Below are positions 18,103-27,164 of a DNA stretch of 64,000 nt, piece after piece. The notes under the pieces are model-generated. The model was not told where the DNA came from. It saw only the letters and a program-made list of their open reading frames with translations, and ran no database searches. Both the position numbers and the translations under genes were made by a program. The number at the start of each line of letters is the position of its first letter. Position 1 is the first letter of the stretch. Source of the stretch: Sulfurospirillum sp. 1612. Its GTDB lineage: Bacteria > Campylobacterota > Campylobacteria > Campylobacterales > Sulfurospirillaceae. The stretch lies in NCBI RefSeq assembly GCF_036556685.1, contig NZ_CP140614.1:1302001-1366000 (forward strand), read 5' to 3'.

Positions 18103-18566
18103 GACTCATTTTTTGGACCGTGTTTTTATTTATCATTTGGGTAGCACTCACGATGAGTTTCAGCAATCAAGAACTCATCACAGGGTTTGTGGTATCCTTC
18201 ATCCTGGCTTTACTGTATGTTAGAAATTATAAAAGCCTAGATACCTTTAGATTTCAACCGATTATGTACCTCTCTTATCTGGTTGTTTTTCTCAAAAATC
18301 TTGTCTTATCCAACATTGATGTCGCAAGACGGGTTATTGACCCAAAGCTTCCTATCAATCCGGGTATTGTCGCGATTAAAACGGCACTGCAAGAGGATTA
18401 TAAAAAACTCATCTTAGCCAATAGCATCACCCTCACACCCGGCACCATCACACTCGATGTCCAAGAAGATACTCTCTATATTCATTGGATTGATGTCCGT
18501 ACTGCGGATATGAAAGAAGCCGGCGAAATCATCGCAGGAGATTTTGAGCACATTCTTCTCAAATAA
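18099..18566 (+). CDS. MrpE-like subunit, last gene of the Mbx-like operon
   Basis: 155 residues, two or three N-terminal helices followed by a soluble domain, as in MrpE/MnhE: the segment SNIDVARRVIDPKLPINPGIVAI and the motif NSITLTPGTITLDVQ are the family marks. In archaeal Mbh/Mbx operons the MrpE-like gene usually comes first; here it comes last, a rearranged order. Its overlap with the ferredoxin-like gene keeps it in the same unit. The convergent regulator gene starts to end 22 bases later, with no clear terminator. Confidence 0.88.
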   Translation: MRLIFWTVFLFIIWVALTMSFSNQELITGFVVSFILALLYVRNYKSLDTFRFQPIMYLSYLVVFLKNLVLSNIDVARRVIDPKLPINPGIVAIKTALQEDYKKLILANSITLTPGTITLDVQEDTLYIHWIDVRTADMKEAGEIIAGDFEHILLK

Positions 18567-18588
18567 TACTGTCAAACACGCAGAGGCC

Positions 18589-19557
18589 TTAGTGCTTCTG
18601 CCCTTGTTCTTTATTCATGCGCTGTATCAATGAGAGACTCAGATTATTTTTAAAAATCTCACCATATTGGGTTTGCTGATCAATCATCACATAAGCTTGA
18701 AGTAAATCATGATCTAATTGTATCGCCCGTCTTAGTATTTGGAGGATTTCTGTCGCATCACTCGGATGCACATGAGCAGGGGCCTCTTTGCCATCGGTAA
18801 AATGTCGATGGATGCGTTCTACTAATTTTTTATTGCTTACTTCAATAATCACAGATTCTAACGGCGCTTTGAAAAAGATAACCCCATTTTTGATATTGAT
18901 AGAAGTATAAATGGTATCCAAACCATAAACTTTTCTCGAAAAGGAGTCAAAAAAGTAGAGTTTTTTATTATAATTTTCATGAAAATTGTTATACATCAGA
19001 TCTAAAATCAAAATCTTTTGCTCTTTTGTATAAAAATTACCAATGGGAGAAAAACAAAAAGAGAGTAAGGCTTTGATACTATACCATTCTACGGTCTGAA
19101 AAGAGTAAGAGAGCATCCGCTCCACTCTTTCTTGCTTAAAAACCTCAATTTCAGTGCTACTTTGTGTGCGATAGACTCGAGGGACGGTTGTATCCCGATA
19201 CATAGGTCCTGGAAATTGTGAATGAATCACAAAGCGCTCTTTATCTTCATATTTGATGATATATTTCAATCCCCCCAAATATCCCTCATCGATGATTTTC
19301 ACCTCTTCTTTGGGTACTTTTGTAAGCAAATCAAGAAAATCATCTCCTTGACAATCATCATCCCAGATGCTATTGGGATATCTAAAAAAGCTCGATATTC
19401 GTTCCAAAATCTCTTCATTGGGGCTTTTATGTGATAACTTATCAATCCAGGATGTCACGGTCCTTCTATCCTTGCCGACAATCACAGCAAACTTCGATAT
19501 GCTAAGCTCTGACCTATTGTAAATATCGATAATTTTATCAATAACATTTTTTTTCAT
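18589..19557 (-). CDS. Helix-turn-helix protein of unknown family, likely prp regulator
   Basis: 322 residues. The N-terminal 60 form a helix-turn-helix of XRE/phage-repressor type (SELSISKFAVIVGKDRRTVTSWIDKL). The remaining 250 residues are soluble and do not resemble the sigma54 activator PrpR, GntR, LysR or other prp regulators I know. Late conserved-looking blocks are RVYRTQSSTEIEVFKQERVERML and the His-rich FTDGKEAPAHVHPSDATEIL. The gene is divergent from prpE across 206 bases with paired palindromes, so it is probably an acyl-CoA- or methylcitrate-responsive local regulator. That role is inference from position only. Confidence 0.7.
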   Translation of the reverse strand: MKKNVIDKIIDIYNRSELSISKFAVIVGKDRRTVTSWIDKLSHKSPNEEILERISSFFRYPNSIWDDDCQGDDFLDLLTKVPKEEVKIIDEGYLGGLKYIIKYEDKERFVIHSQFPGPMYRDTTVPRVYRTQSSTEIEVFKQERVERMLSYSFQTVEWYSIKALLSFCFSPIGNFYTKEQKILILDLMYNNFHENYNKKLYFFDSFSRKVYGLDTIYTSINIKNGVIFFKAPLESVIIEVSNKKLVERIHRHFTDGKEAPAHVHPSDATEILQILRRAIQLDHDLLQAYVMIDQQTQYGEIFKNNLSLSLIQRMNKEQGQKH

Positions 19558-19600
19558 CGCACATACTCCATCATAAAAGTACTATGATTTATTTATTTGT

Positions 19601-19625
19601 ATTATATTGTACAACTTTTGTACAA
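19601..19625. promoter_or_regulatory. Twin TTGTACAA palindromes overlapping the regulator promoter
   Basis: Two identical eight-base palindromes, TTGTACAA, lie at 19607-19614 and 19618-19625, exactly 11 bases apart, so they face the same side of the helix. The minus-strand TATAAT at 19606-19601 abuts the first, where a bound regulator would block the regulator gene's own promoter. A third, imperfect pair TGACA (19639-19643) and TGTCA (19657-19661) lies toward prpE. These are candidate binding sites for the neighbouring HTH protein. Confidence 0.5.
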
Positions 19626-19715
19626 AAAATACAAATTATGACAATTATTGTAAATATGTCAAAATTATGTATTTCAAAATAGAAAACTGTACACGTCATT
19701 GCTTTTCTTTATGAG

Positions 19716-19721
19716 TATAAT
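19716..19721 (+). promoter_or_regulatory. Probable -10 element of the prpE promoter
   Basis: A perfect TATAAT sits 42 bases before the prpE start. No good -35 hexamer is spaced at 16-18 bases, which is common for Campylobacterota housekeeping promoters. A TGTACA at 19688-19693 is upstream of it. The start of prpE itself has AAGGAG at the normal distance. Confidence 0.5.
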
Positions 19722-19763
19722 ATAAATCTACAATTCAAAGAATCAAAAATAAGGAGAACTTAT

Positions 19764-21659
19764 ATGGGAAAAATTTATGATGACGTGTACCAGCACTCTA
19801 TAAAAGACCCAGAGGACTTTTGGGCAGAGGCCGCTACAAAAGTTCACTGGTATCACCAATGGGATAAAGTTTTAGATGTCGTTGAGGGTCATTATAGATG
19901 GTTTGTCGGCGGATGTATGAACAGTTGCTACAATGCTCTGGATTTGCATATCCATAATGGAAGAGCCGATCAGCTTGCCCTTGTATTTGACTCTCCTGTC
20001 ACCGATACGAAAAAGACCTATACTTATCGACAACTTAGAGATAGAGTGGCTAAGGTGGCAGGTATGCTTGTCAACAAAGGTGTCTACAAAGGCGACCGCG
20101 TCGTCATTTATATGCCGATGATTCCAGAAGCGGCCATCGCAATGTTGGCATGTGCTAGAATCGGAGCCATACACTCGGTTGTATTTGGCGGATTTGCCGC
20201 TCATGAGCTGGCTACCCGAATCGAAGATGCCAAACCTAAAGTTATCATGAGCGCGAGTTGTGGTATCGAAGTAAGTAAAATTATCAAATACAAACCCCTC
20301 CTAGATGAAGCCATCAAACAATCCAGCCACAAACCCAACGCCTGCCTTATCTGGCAAAGACCGCAAGAGCGTTGCAATCTTCTCCCCTGGAGAGATGTAG
20401 ATTGGGCTGAAGAAGAAGAGAAAACCTCCCCAGTAGATTGTGTTCCTGTTGATGCTATTGATCCGCTTTATATCCTCTATACTTCAGGAACAACTGGCAA
20501 GCCAAAAGGTGTCATTCGTAGCAATGGTGGGCATTCGGTTGCACTAAAATGGTCTATGGATAATGTTTATAATGCAAAGCCTGGGGATGTTTTTTGGGCT
20601 GCTAGTGATGTGGGTTGGGTCGTCGGACACTCTTACATCGTCTATGCACCCCTCATGAATGGATGTACTACAATCATCTATGAAGGAAAACCGGTTAGAA
20701 CTCCAAACCCTGGTGCTTTTTGGAGAGTTTGTGAAGAATACAAAGTCAATGTTCTCTTCTCAGCGCCAACCGCATTTAGAGCCATAAGGAAAGAAGACCC
20801 TGATGGTAAATGGGCTAAAAAATATGATTTAAAACATCTCAGAACGATTTTTATGGCAGGAGAGCGATGTGACTCTTCAACGCTTGAGTGGACTCAAAAA
20901 GTCACCGGCAAACCGGTAATCGATCACTGGTGGCAAACAGAGACAGGCTGGTCAATCGCGGCCAATCCAATAGGACTCGATCCGATGGAAGTCAAAGCCG
21001 GTTCTCCCACCAAAGCGATGCCAGGCTACAATCTTAAAGTGCTCGATGCCGATGGCAAAGAGTGCAAAGCAGGAAAACTCGGTAATCTTGTCATCAAATT
21101 ACCACTGCCACCAAGTTGTCTCATGGGTATTTGGAATGATGATGTGCGTTATCAAAAATCCTATCTTGATTTTTACAAAGGATACTATCTCACGGGAGAT
21201 TCAGGTTATATTGATAAAGATGGCTATGTCTGGGTCATGGGACGGATGGATGGCGTCATCAATGTCGCAGGACACCGACTCTCAACCGGAGAGATGGAAG
21301 AAGTCGTAGGAAAACATCCTGATGTGGCAGAGTGTGCTGTGATTGGAATCGATGATGAACTCAAAGGGGAAGTACCTATGGGCTTTGTCGTCTTAAAAGA
21401 AGGAATTGAGCGCGATCCTGAATCCCTGATAGATGGCGTCGTACAGCTCGTAAGAGAAGAGATTGGTGCGGTTGCCAGTTTTAAAATCGCGACCATTGTC
21501 AATAAATTGCCCAAAACAAGAAGTGGCAAAATTTTACGTGGCACCATGCGCAGTATGGCAGATGGCAAAGCGTGGAATATGCCCTCAACCATAGAAGACC
21601 AAAGTGTATTACCAGAGATAGAAGAAGCTATAAAAAAATTGGGCTATCCCAAAAAATAA
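19764..21659 (+). CDS. prpE: Propionyl-CoA synthetase
   Basis: AMP-forming acyl-CoA synthetase of 631 residues that activates propionate to propionyl-CoA. The N-terminal part YQHSIKDPEDFWAEAA and the GGCMNSCYNALD region match the PrpE branch more than acetyl-CoA synthetase (about 650 residues). The AMP-binding motif YTSGTTGKPKGVIR is near residue 240, and the core motif YLTGDSGYIDKDGYVWVMGRMDG lies near residue 475. The C-terminal KTRSGKILRGTMR holds the catalytic lysine that is often acetylated. It leads a four-gene prp cluster and is divergent from a candidate regulator. Confidence 0.9.
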   Translation: MGKIYDDVYQHSIKDPEDFWAEAATKVHWYHQWDKVLDVVEGHYRWFVGGCMNSCYNALDLHIHNGRADQLALVFDSPVTDTKKTYTYRQLRDRVAKVAGMLVNKGVYKGDRVVIYMPMIPEAAIAMLACARIGAIHSVVFGGFAAHELATRIEDAKPKVIMSASCGIEVSKIIKYKPLLDEAIKQSSHKPNACLIWQRPQERCNLLPWRDVDWAEEEEKTSPVDCVPVDAIDPLYILYTSGTTGKPKGVIRSNGGHSVALKWSMDNVYNAKPGDVFWAASDVGWVVGHSYIVYAPLMNGCTTIIYEGKPVRTPNPGAFWRVCEEYKVNVLFSAPTAFRAIRKEDPDGKWAKKYDLKHLRTIFMAGERCDSSTLEWTQKVTGKPVIDHWWQTETGWSIAANPIGLDPMEVKAGSPTKAMPGYNLKVLDADGKECKAGKLGNLVIKLPLPPSCLMGIWNDDVRYQKSYLDFYKGYYLTGDSGYIDKDGYVWVMGRMDGVINVAGHRLSTGEMEEVVGKHPDVAECAVIGIDDELKGEVPMGFVVLKEGIERDPESLIDGVVQLVREEIGAVASFKIATIVNKLPKTRSGKILRGTMRSMADGKAWNMPSTIEDQSVLPEIEEAIKKLGYPKK

Positions 21660-21664
21660 ACAAT

Positions 21665-21720
21665 AAAAATTCTTCGCAAGGCGAAAGCTTTAGTGAGAGG
21701 AATTTTTTGTGGGCTGTGCC
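21665..21720 (+). other. Nested hairpins in the prpE-prpB spacer
   Basis: Outer arms AAAAATTC (21665-21672) and GAATTTTT (21700-21707) enclose an inner stem TTCGC-AAG-GCGAA (21673-21685). A further small stem GGGC-TGT-GCCC follows at about 21711-21720. The outer arm ends in a T-run, so this could attenuate transcription between prpE and prpB or protect the 3' end of the prpE message. The prpB ribosome site (AAGGAG) is just downstream. Confidence 0.4.
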
Positions 21721-21740
21721 CGTAAAAAAGGAGAAAATAA

Positions 21741-22619
21741 ATGAAGAGTGCAGGAAAAATATTTAGAGAAGAAATCGCAAAACAGAGCCCCTTACAGATA
21801 CTAGGCGTCATCAATGCATATAGCGCAATCCAAGCTCAAAGAGTCGGTGCAAAAGCGCTGTATCTCTCCGGTGCCGGTGTTGCCAATGCAAGTTATGGCT
21901 TACCAGATCTTGGGATGACGGGTCTCGAAGATGTTTGCATTGATATTAGACGAATTACAACACGATGTGACCTCCCCTTGCTTGTGGATGCGGATACTGG
22001 ATTTGGTGGTGCTTTTAATATCGCAAGAACCATCAAAGAGATGACAAGAGCGGGCGCGGCAGCTTGCCATATCGAAGATCAAGTAGCCCAAAAGCGCTGT
22101 GGACACAGACCTAACAAAGCTTTAGTCACCACAGAAGAGATGTGCGACAGATTAAAAGCCGCTGTTGATGCCAAAATAGACCCAGATTTTGTGGTCATGG
22201 CACGTACTGATTCACATGCGAGCGAAGGACAAAGTGCCGCACTAGATCGTGCTAGTGCTTATGTTGAAGCCGGTGCTGATATGATTTTTGCTGAGGCAAT
22301 TCATTCATTAAAAGAGTATGAAGAATTTGTCAATGAAATCAAGGTACCGGTTTTGGCTAATCTGACAGAATTTGGGGCGACTCCATTTTTCACCGTTGAT
22401 GAATTAGCCAGTGTCGGAATCTCTATGATTTTATATCCACTTTCTGGATTTCGTGCGATGAACAAGGCAGCCCTTGATGTCTTTAAAACCATCATAGACG
22501 AAGGGACACAAAGCTCTGTGATTGACATCATGCAAACCAGAATGGAACTTTATGACATGTTGGACTATCACGCTTATGAAGAAAAATTAGATCAATTATT
22601 TAGTAAGGATAAAAAATGA
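21741..22619 (+). CDS. prpB: 2-methylisocitrate lyase
   Basis: Cleaves 2-methylisocitrate to pyruvate and succinate, the last step of the methylcitrate cycle. The 292-residue protein has the isocitrate-lyase superfamily signatures: [27 protein letters not shown] with metal-binding Asp, [17 protein letters not shown] containing the catalytic Cys in K-R-C-G-H, and [10 protein letters not shown]. An AAAAAGGAG ribosome site precedes the ATG. The stop overlaps prpC by four bases (ATGA), indicating tight coupling. Confidence 0.94.
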   Translation: MKSAGKIFREEIAKQSPLQILGVINAYSAIQAQRVGAKALYLSGAGVANASYGLPDLGMTGLEDVCIDIRRITTRCDLPLLVDADTGFGGAFNIARTIKEMTRAGAAACHIEDQVAQKRCGHRPNKALVTTEEMCDRLKAAVDAKIDPDFVVMARTDSHASEGQSAALDRASAYVEAGADMIFAEAIHSLKEYEEFVNEIKVPVLANLTEFGATPFFTVDELASVGISMILYPLSGFRAMNKAALDVFKTIIDEGTQSSVIDIMQTRMELYDMLDYHAYEEKLDQLFSKDKK

Positions 22620-23731
22620 GTGATAAAAAAACGGGCGGTTTGGCCGGTGTGATAGCAGGTGAGAGTGCTATTTGTACGGTCGGGCAAGGCAGTGGATTAA
22701 ATTACAGAGGTTATAGCATTGAAGATTTAGCAGCGCATGCTACCTTTGAAGAGGTAGCTTATCTTCTTCAATATGGGGAACTCCCAAATCTCGCAACATT
22801 AAATACTTACAAAAAGAAGCTGATTGCCGCAAGAAGTTTACCAGAAAAATTAAAAACCATTTTAGAAAACATTCCCAAAACGGCTCATCCGATGGATGTC
22901 ATGAGAACGGGTTGCTCCGCATTAGGAACATTAGAGCCTGAGGATGATTTTACAACCGAACAAGATCGTGTGATTGTCAGATTATTGGGAATTTTTCCTT
23001 CTATATTGCTCTATTGGCACCATTTCCACAACGCAGGAGTGAGAATTGACACACACAGTGAGCAAGATACTATCGCGGGATATTTTCTAGAAAAACTTCA
23101 CAATACATCACCTCGTGAAGATCAAATACGCTGCATGCATGTCTCTTTGATCTTATATGCAGAACATGAATTTAACGCATCCACGTTTGCCGCTAGAATT
23201 TGTGCCTCAACACTCTCAGACACTTATAGCACAATCACCACAGGGATTAGTGTATTAAGAGGACCATTGCATGGTGGTGCCAATGAAGCCGCTATGAAAT
23301 TAATCGACTCATTTGCCAATGAAGAAGAAGCCACTAAAGGTGTGTATGAGATGTTAGAGAAAAAACAGTTATTGATGGGATTTGGACATAGAGTCTATGG
23401 ATTAGGCGGAGACCCAAGGAGCCCTATCATCAAATCGTGGTCCAAAAAATTAGGAGGCGACACAGCAACCTTTCGTATTAGTGAGACCATTGAGGCTATC
23501 ATGAAGAAAGAAAAACCACAATTACCAACCAATGCGGACTTTTTCTCAGCCTCTGCTTATAGATTCTTGAATATCCCAACGGATTATTTCACGCCAGTGT
23601 TTATCATGAGCAGAACGACCGGATGGGCCGCACATGTCAAAGAACAACGCGCCAACAACAAACTGATCCGTCCAAGTAGTGAGTATAATGGACCTGACAA
23701 CCGCGAATATATCGCATTAGACAAACGATAA
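22616..23731 (+). CDS. prpC: 2-methylcitrate synthase
   Basis: Condenses propionyl-CoA with oxaloacetate. The 371-residue product has the short citrate-synthase fold of the PrpC type: [12 protein letters not shown] near the N terminus, [16 protein letters not shown] with an active-site His, [13 protein letters not shown] with a second His, and [20 protein letters not shown], with Asp and Arg residues expected later. The methylcitrate role is inferred from the position between prpB and prpD. A further citrate synthase for the TCA cycle would lie elsewhere. Confidence 0.92.
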   Translation: MSDKKTGGLAGVIAGESAICTVGQGSGLNYRGYSIEDLAAHATFEEVAYLLQYGELPNLATLNTYKKKLIAARSLPEKLKTILENIPKTAHPMDVMRTGCSALGTLEPEDDFTTEQDRVIVRLLGIFPSILLYWHHFHNAGVRIDTHSEQDTIAGYFLEKLHNTSPREDQIRCMHVSLILYAEHEFNASTFAARICASTLSDTYSTITTGISVLRGPLHGGANEAAMKLIDSFANEEEATKGVYEMLEKKQLLMGFGHRVYGLGGDPRSPIIKSWSKKLGGDTATFRISETIEAIMKKEKPQLPTNADFFSASAYRFLNIPTDYFTPVFIMSRTTGWAAHVKEQRANNKLIRPSSEYNGPDNREYIALDKR

Positions 23732-23742
23732 AAGGATGAAAT

Positions 23743-25197
23743 TTGAGTAGTGAATTAGGAATATTAGAGACTAAAAGACCAGAATTTGACCAAATTTTGA
23801 CAGACATCGCACACTATGCACATGATTATGTCATCAAAAGTGATGAAGCCTATGATACGGCACGATATTGTCTTATGGATACCATTGGATGCGGATTATT
23901 AGCGCTAAAATACCCAAACTGTACCAAACTTTTGGGACCGGTAGTACCCGGAGCTAACTTTCCAACGCTGGGTGCAAAAGTTCCTGGAACCTCATACCAA
24001 CTCGACCCAGAGCGTGCCGCTTTTAACATCGGAGCAATGGTGCGATGGCTGGATTATAACGATACCTGGCTTGCGGCAGAATGGGGACATCCGAGTGATA
24101 ATCTAGGAGCTATTTGGGCGGTGGCTGATTATTTGAGTCGCAAAAATCTCAGCGTTGGCAAAGCACCACTCAAAGTGAGAGATGTGCTCACCGCAATGAT
24201 TAAAGCGCACGAAATCCAAGGGGTATTGGCACTAGAGAATTGTTTCAACCGCGAAGGGATGGACCATGTGCTCTTAGTTCGCATCGCCTCCACAGCAGTG
24301 GCTTGCGCGATGATGGGTGGCAGTTTTGAAGAAATCCGAAATGCAGTCAGTCATGCATTTATAGATGGTGGCGCTCTGAGAACATACCGCCATGCTCCCA
24401 ATACGGGATCTAGAAAATCATGGGCTGCTGGTGATGCTAGTAGTCGTGGTGTCAATCTTGCCCTTAAAGCATTGAGTGGTGAGATGGGCTATCCCTCTGC
24501 CATCAGTGCCAAAGCGTGGGGTTTTGAGGATGTCAAGATGCGCGGTAAAAAACTCAGCGTTCCGCAACCTTATGAGAGCTATGTCATGGAAAATGTCCTT
24601 TTCAAGATCAGTTTTCCTGCTGAATTTCATGCACAAACCGCATGTGAGTGCGCCGTGACACTTCATGATGAGGTCAAAGACAGACTCAATGATATCGAGA
24701 AGATTGTCATCACAACGCAAGAGTCCGGACATCGTATCATCAACAAAGTCGGACCGCTAGCCAATCCAGCTGATCGTGATCATTGTATCCAATATATGGT
24801 GGCCATTCCACTTATTTTTGGAGAATTAACCGCTGATTATTATGAAGATGAAGCCGCATGCGATCCACGGATTGATGCCTTGCGGGATAAGATGGAGGTC
24901 GAAGTTGATGATGATTACACCAAAGAGTATCTTGAAGCAGATAAACGCTCCATCGCCAATGCCGTGCAAGTCTTTTTTAAAGATGGTAGCAAAACGGACA
25001 AGGTTGAAGTGAGATATCCGATAGGACACAGAAGAAGACGTCACGATGGTATTCCATTATTAATCGAAAAATTTAAATCCAATCTCAAAACAAGATTATC
25101 TCCTAAAAATTCCGCTTTAATCGCAGAAATCTGTGAGTCAAAAGAGGCACTAGAAGCGATGAACTTTAATGAGTTTAGCGATTTATTCGCCCTGTAA
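23743..25197 (+). CDS. prpD: 2-methylcitrate dehydratase
   Basis: Iron-sulfur-free dehydratase of the MmgE/PrpD family, converting 2-methylcitrate to 2-methyl-cis-aconitate. The 484-residue length is that of PrpD. Early [15 protein letters not shown] and [21 protein letters not shown] are family hallmarks, as is [24 protein letters not shown]. The start is TTG at 23743, with AAAGGATG eight bases upstream; the next usable start would remove conserved N-terminal residues. No acnD or prpF follows, so hydration of the aconitate product must use an aconitase elsewhere. Confidence 0.93.
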   Translation: MSSELGILETKRPEFDQILTDIAHYAHDYVIKSDEAYDTARYCLMDTIGCGLLALKYPNCTKLLGPVVPGANFPTLGAKVPGTSYQLDPERAAFNIGAMVRWLDYNDTWLAAEWGHPSDNLGAIWAVADYLSRKNLSVGKAPLKVRDVLTAMIKAHEIQGVLALENCFNREGMDHVLLVRIASTAVACAMMGGSFEEIRNAVSHAFIDGGALRTYRHAPNTGSRKSWAAGDASSRGVNLALKALSGEMGYPSAISAKAWGFEDVKMRGKKLSVPQPYESYVMENVLFKISFPAEFHAQTACECAVTLHDEVKDRLNDIEKIVITTQESGHRIINKVGPLANPADRDHCIQYMVAIPLIFGELTADYYEDEAACDPRIDALRDKMEVEVDDDYTKEYLEADKRSIANAVQVFFKDGSKTDKVEVRYPIGHRRRRHDGIPLLIEKFKSNLKTRLSPKNSALIAEICESKEALEAMNFNEFSDLFAL

Positions 25198-25205
25198 TAG
25201 GAGCA

Positions 25206-25230
25206 TTAGAGGTGCCCATGGCACCTCTAA
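25206..25230. terminator. Terminator-like hairpin after prpD
   Basis: A perfect 11-base-pair stem, TTAGAGGTGCC and GGCACCTCTAA with a CAT loop, stands nine bases after the prpD stop and before the convergent aldehyde dehydrogenase. It is followed by A-rich sequence on the plus strand and has no T-run, so it may act mainly by stabilising mRNA ends or as a bidirectional stop aided by Rho. Confidence 0.6.
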
Positions 25231-25245
25231 AAACAAGCCTTTAGA

Positions 25246-26667
25246 TTAACTACAAATAACGACTGATTTGATTTGAGTATATTCTTCTTCGAGGGCATAT
25301 TTTGGCCCTTCTTTGCCGATACCACTCTCTTTGATACCACCATATGGCTGAATATCAAAACGCAATGTTGGAATGTCATTAACAACCACACCACCCGCAT
25401 CTAGTTCATCAATCGCACGTTTTGCTAGTGATAAATCATTGGAGAAGATAGAGTGTTGCAATCCGTAAGGAGAATTGTTCATCTTTGTTTTAGCTTCATC
25501 AAAATCCTTGACTTTTACGAGTGAAACAATCGGAGCAAACACCTCTTCACAAACGATGTTCATCTCTTCAGTCACATCACTCATGATAGTCGGTGGAAAC
25601 ATCAAGTTTTCACAAGGCTCCCCATAAAAGAGTGTCGCGCCCTCATCAATAGCATTTTGAATCCAACTTTTTGCTTTAGCAACTGCCCCCTCATTAATCA
25701 TCGGACCGATGAATGTTTCATCATCATAAGGACTGCCGACTTTAAGCGCTTTACTCTCTTTAGCAAGAGCGCTTGCAAAGGCATCATAAATACTTTCATT
25801 AACATAAATACGTTGCAAAGAGATACATACTTGTCCTGAGTTGATAAATGCACCCAATGCACACTTTTGTGCGGCCATGTCAATATCGGCACTTTTGTCG
25901 ATATAAGTTGCGGCATTACCACCAAGTTCTAAGCCTAATTTTTTGATTCCGGCATGACGGGTAATATCATTTCCAACGGGTACAGAACCGGTGAAACTGA
26001 TGATTCTTGGAATCTTACTTTGTACCAAAGCCGCATTCACACCTTCACCACTATACACAACACTCAAAGCATCTTTGGTAGCAAAAGGACTCTCGATAAA
26101 CATTTTAGCAAATTTAAAAGCCGTCAAAGGAGCTGAACCGGTCGGTTTTAAGACCACGCTATTACCTGCTACTAATGCGGGAGCAATTTTATGGGCTACA
26201 AGATTGAGAGGGAAATTAAAAGGGGTGATAGCCAAAACGACACCGACAGGCTCACGTTTATAAAAAGCAAGCGTCTCTTTACCACTAGGTGTTGCAGTCG
26301 TATCAAAAGTCTCTCCATGGAGATTCATCATCGCATGGGCAGAGAGTCGTACGGTCTCAATACAACGGTCGACTTCACCACGTGAAAAACGTATTGGTTT
26401 ACCCACTTCATCGGTCATGGTTTTTGCCATGTCTTCTTTATTTTTTTCAAGTTGCTCTGCTACATCCAAAAGCCAACTCACTCGTTGATGAAGAGGAGCT
26501 TTTTTTGCCAAAGGAGCACTTTTCTTTGCAATTTCCAACGCTTTTTGCGCATCTTCGGCAGTACAAATGGCAACTTCTGAGGCCACTCTACCATCATAAG
26601 GACTCAATACTTTTTTATGCGCCATTCGCGCTTCACAAGTAGAACCAAAATAAATCTCTGCTTTCAT
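25246..26667 (-). CDS. NAD(P)-dependent aldehyde dehydrogenase
   Basis: 473 residues of the ALDH superfamily, oxidising an aldehyde to the acid. Catalytic residues are clear: Asn151 in TPFNFPLN, Glu247 in LGLELGGNAA and Cys281 in NSGQVCISLQ. Similarity is toward lactaldehyde/phosphonoacetaldehyde or GapN-like branches rather than a textbook succinate-semialdehyde dehydrogenase, so the substrate is open. It ends the operon that starts with a GabT-like aminotransferase, whose product would be a semialdehyde; oxidation of that product is the natural inference. An AAGGAAAGAT site precedes ATG 26667. Confidence 0.88.
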   Translation of the reverse strand: MKAEIYFGSTCEARMAHKKVLSPYDGRVASEVAICTAEDAQKALEIAKKSAPLAKKAPLHQRVSWLLDVAEQLEKNKEDMAKTMTDEVGKPIRFSRGEVDRCIETVRLSAHAMMNLHGETFDTTATPSGKETLAFYKREPVGVVLAITPFNFPLNLVAHKIAPALVAGNSVVLKPTGSAPLTAFKFAKMFIESPFATKDALSVVYSGEGVNAALVQSKIPRIISFTGSVPVGNDITRHAGIKKLGLELGGNAATYIDKSADIDMAAQKCALGAFINSGQVCISLQRIYVNESIYDAFASALAKESKALKVGSPYDDETFIGPMINEGAVAKAKSWIQNAIDEGATLFYGEPCENLMFPPTIMSDVTEEMNIVCEEVFAPIVSLVKVKDFDEAKTKMNNSPYGLQHSIFSNDLSLAKRAIDELDAGGVVVNDIPTLRFDIQPYGGIKESGIGKEGPKYALEEEYTQIKSVVICS

Positions 26668-26715
26668 CTTATCTTTCCTTTTTTCTATTTTTTATTGTGA
26701 ACATTATCGCGTTCG

Positions 26716-27153
26716 TTATAAATTGTCAAGTCGAATCACAAAGACAGAACATTTTGCGTGACGAATGACACGCTCTGCTGTACTGCTTATAAAATAGCTA
26801 CCAAAACTAGGTTTTGTTGCCATCATAACAATAGCATCTGCATTCATATCTTTGGCTTGCTCAAGAATTTGTTGGTGTACTGCACCATGTCGTACTATCA
26901 ATTCCACTCGCTCTAAGGGCAACTGATACTCAGAGGCTATCTCACTTAAAAGCTTCAAAGCCTCTTCTTTGTAATCACTATCATGATCTTGATTTAGGAT
27001 TGGTGAAACCCCTGCATGTGCACTACTTTCATCAACGTTAAACAATGAAATCTTTCCCGTTTCCTTGTTCAATACTTCAAGCGCACCCATCAATAACTTT
27101 TTATGGTTTTTTTTGTATTCCAAATGAATTGGAACTAAAATATTTTCAAACAT
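26716..27153 (-). CDS. UspA-family protein linked to a TRAP transporter
   Basis: 145 residues of universal-stress-protein fold: MFENILVPIHLE, the nucleotide-binding end GSYFISSTAERVIRHAKCSVFVIR, and an HGAVHQQILEQAK segment that matches the family. It lies 11 bases after the TRAP large permease gene. In Halomonas the UspA protein TeaD is encoded with the ectoine TRAP transporter TeaABC and modulates it, so an ATP-sensing brake on this transporter is a fair guess. Direct evidence is only the gene order. Confidence 0.82.
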   Translation of the reverse strand: MFENILVPIHLEYKKNHKKLLMGALEVLNKETGKISLFNVDESSAHAGVSPILNQDHDSDYKEEALKLLSEIASEYQLPLERVELIVRHGAVHQQILEQAKDMNADAIVMMATKPSFGSYFISSTAERVIRHAKCSVFVIRLDNL

Positions 27154-27164
27154 GCTATGCTCCT

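Noticed and set aside
9353-18566. Part of canonical complex I (nuo operon)
   Set aside because: Mrp F, G, B, C and E subunits are included, no NuoA, E, F or G genes are present, and the NuoD-like protein keeps hydrogenase-type Cys residues that NuoD lacks.
19872-20204. 110-residue frame antisense to prpE
   Set aside because: Composition follows the codon pattern of the opposite strand; no start signal.
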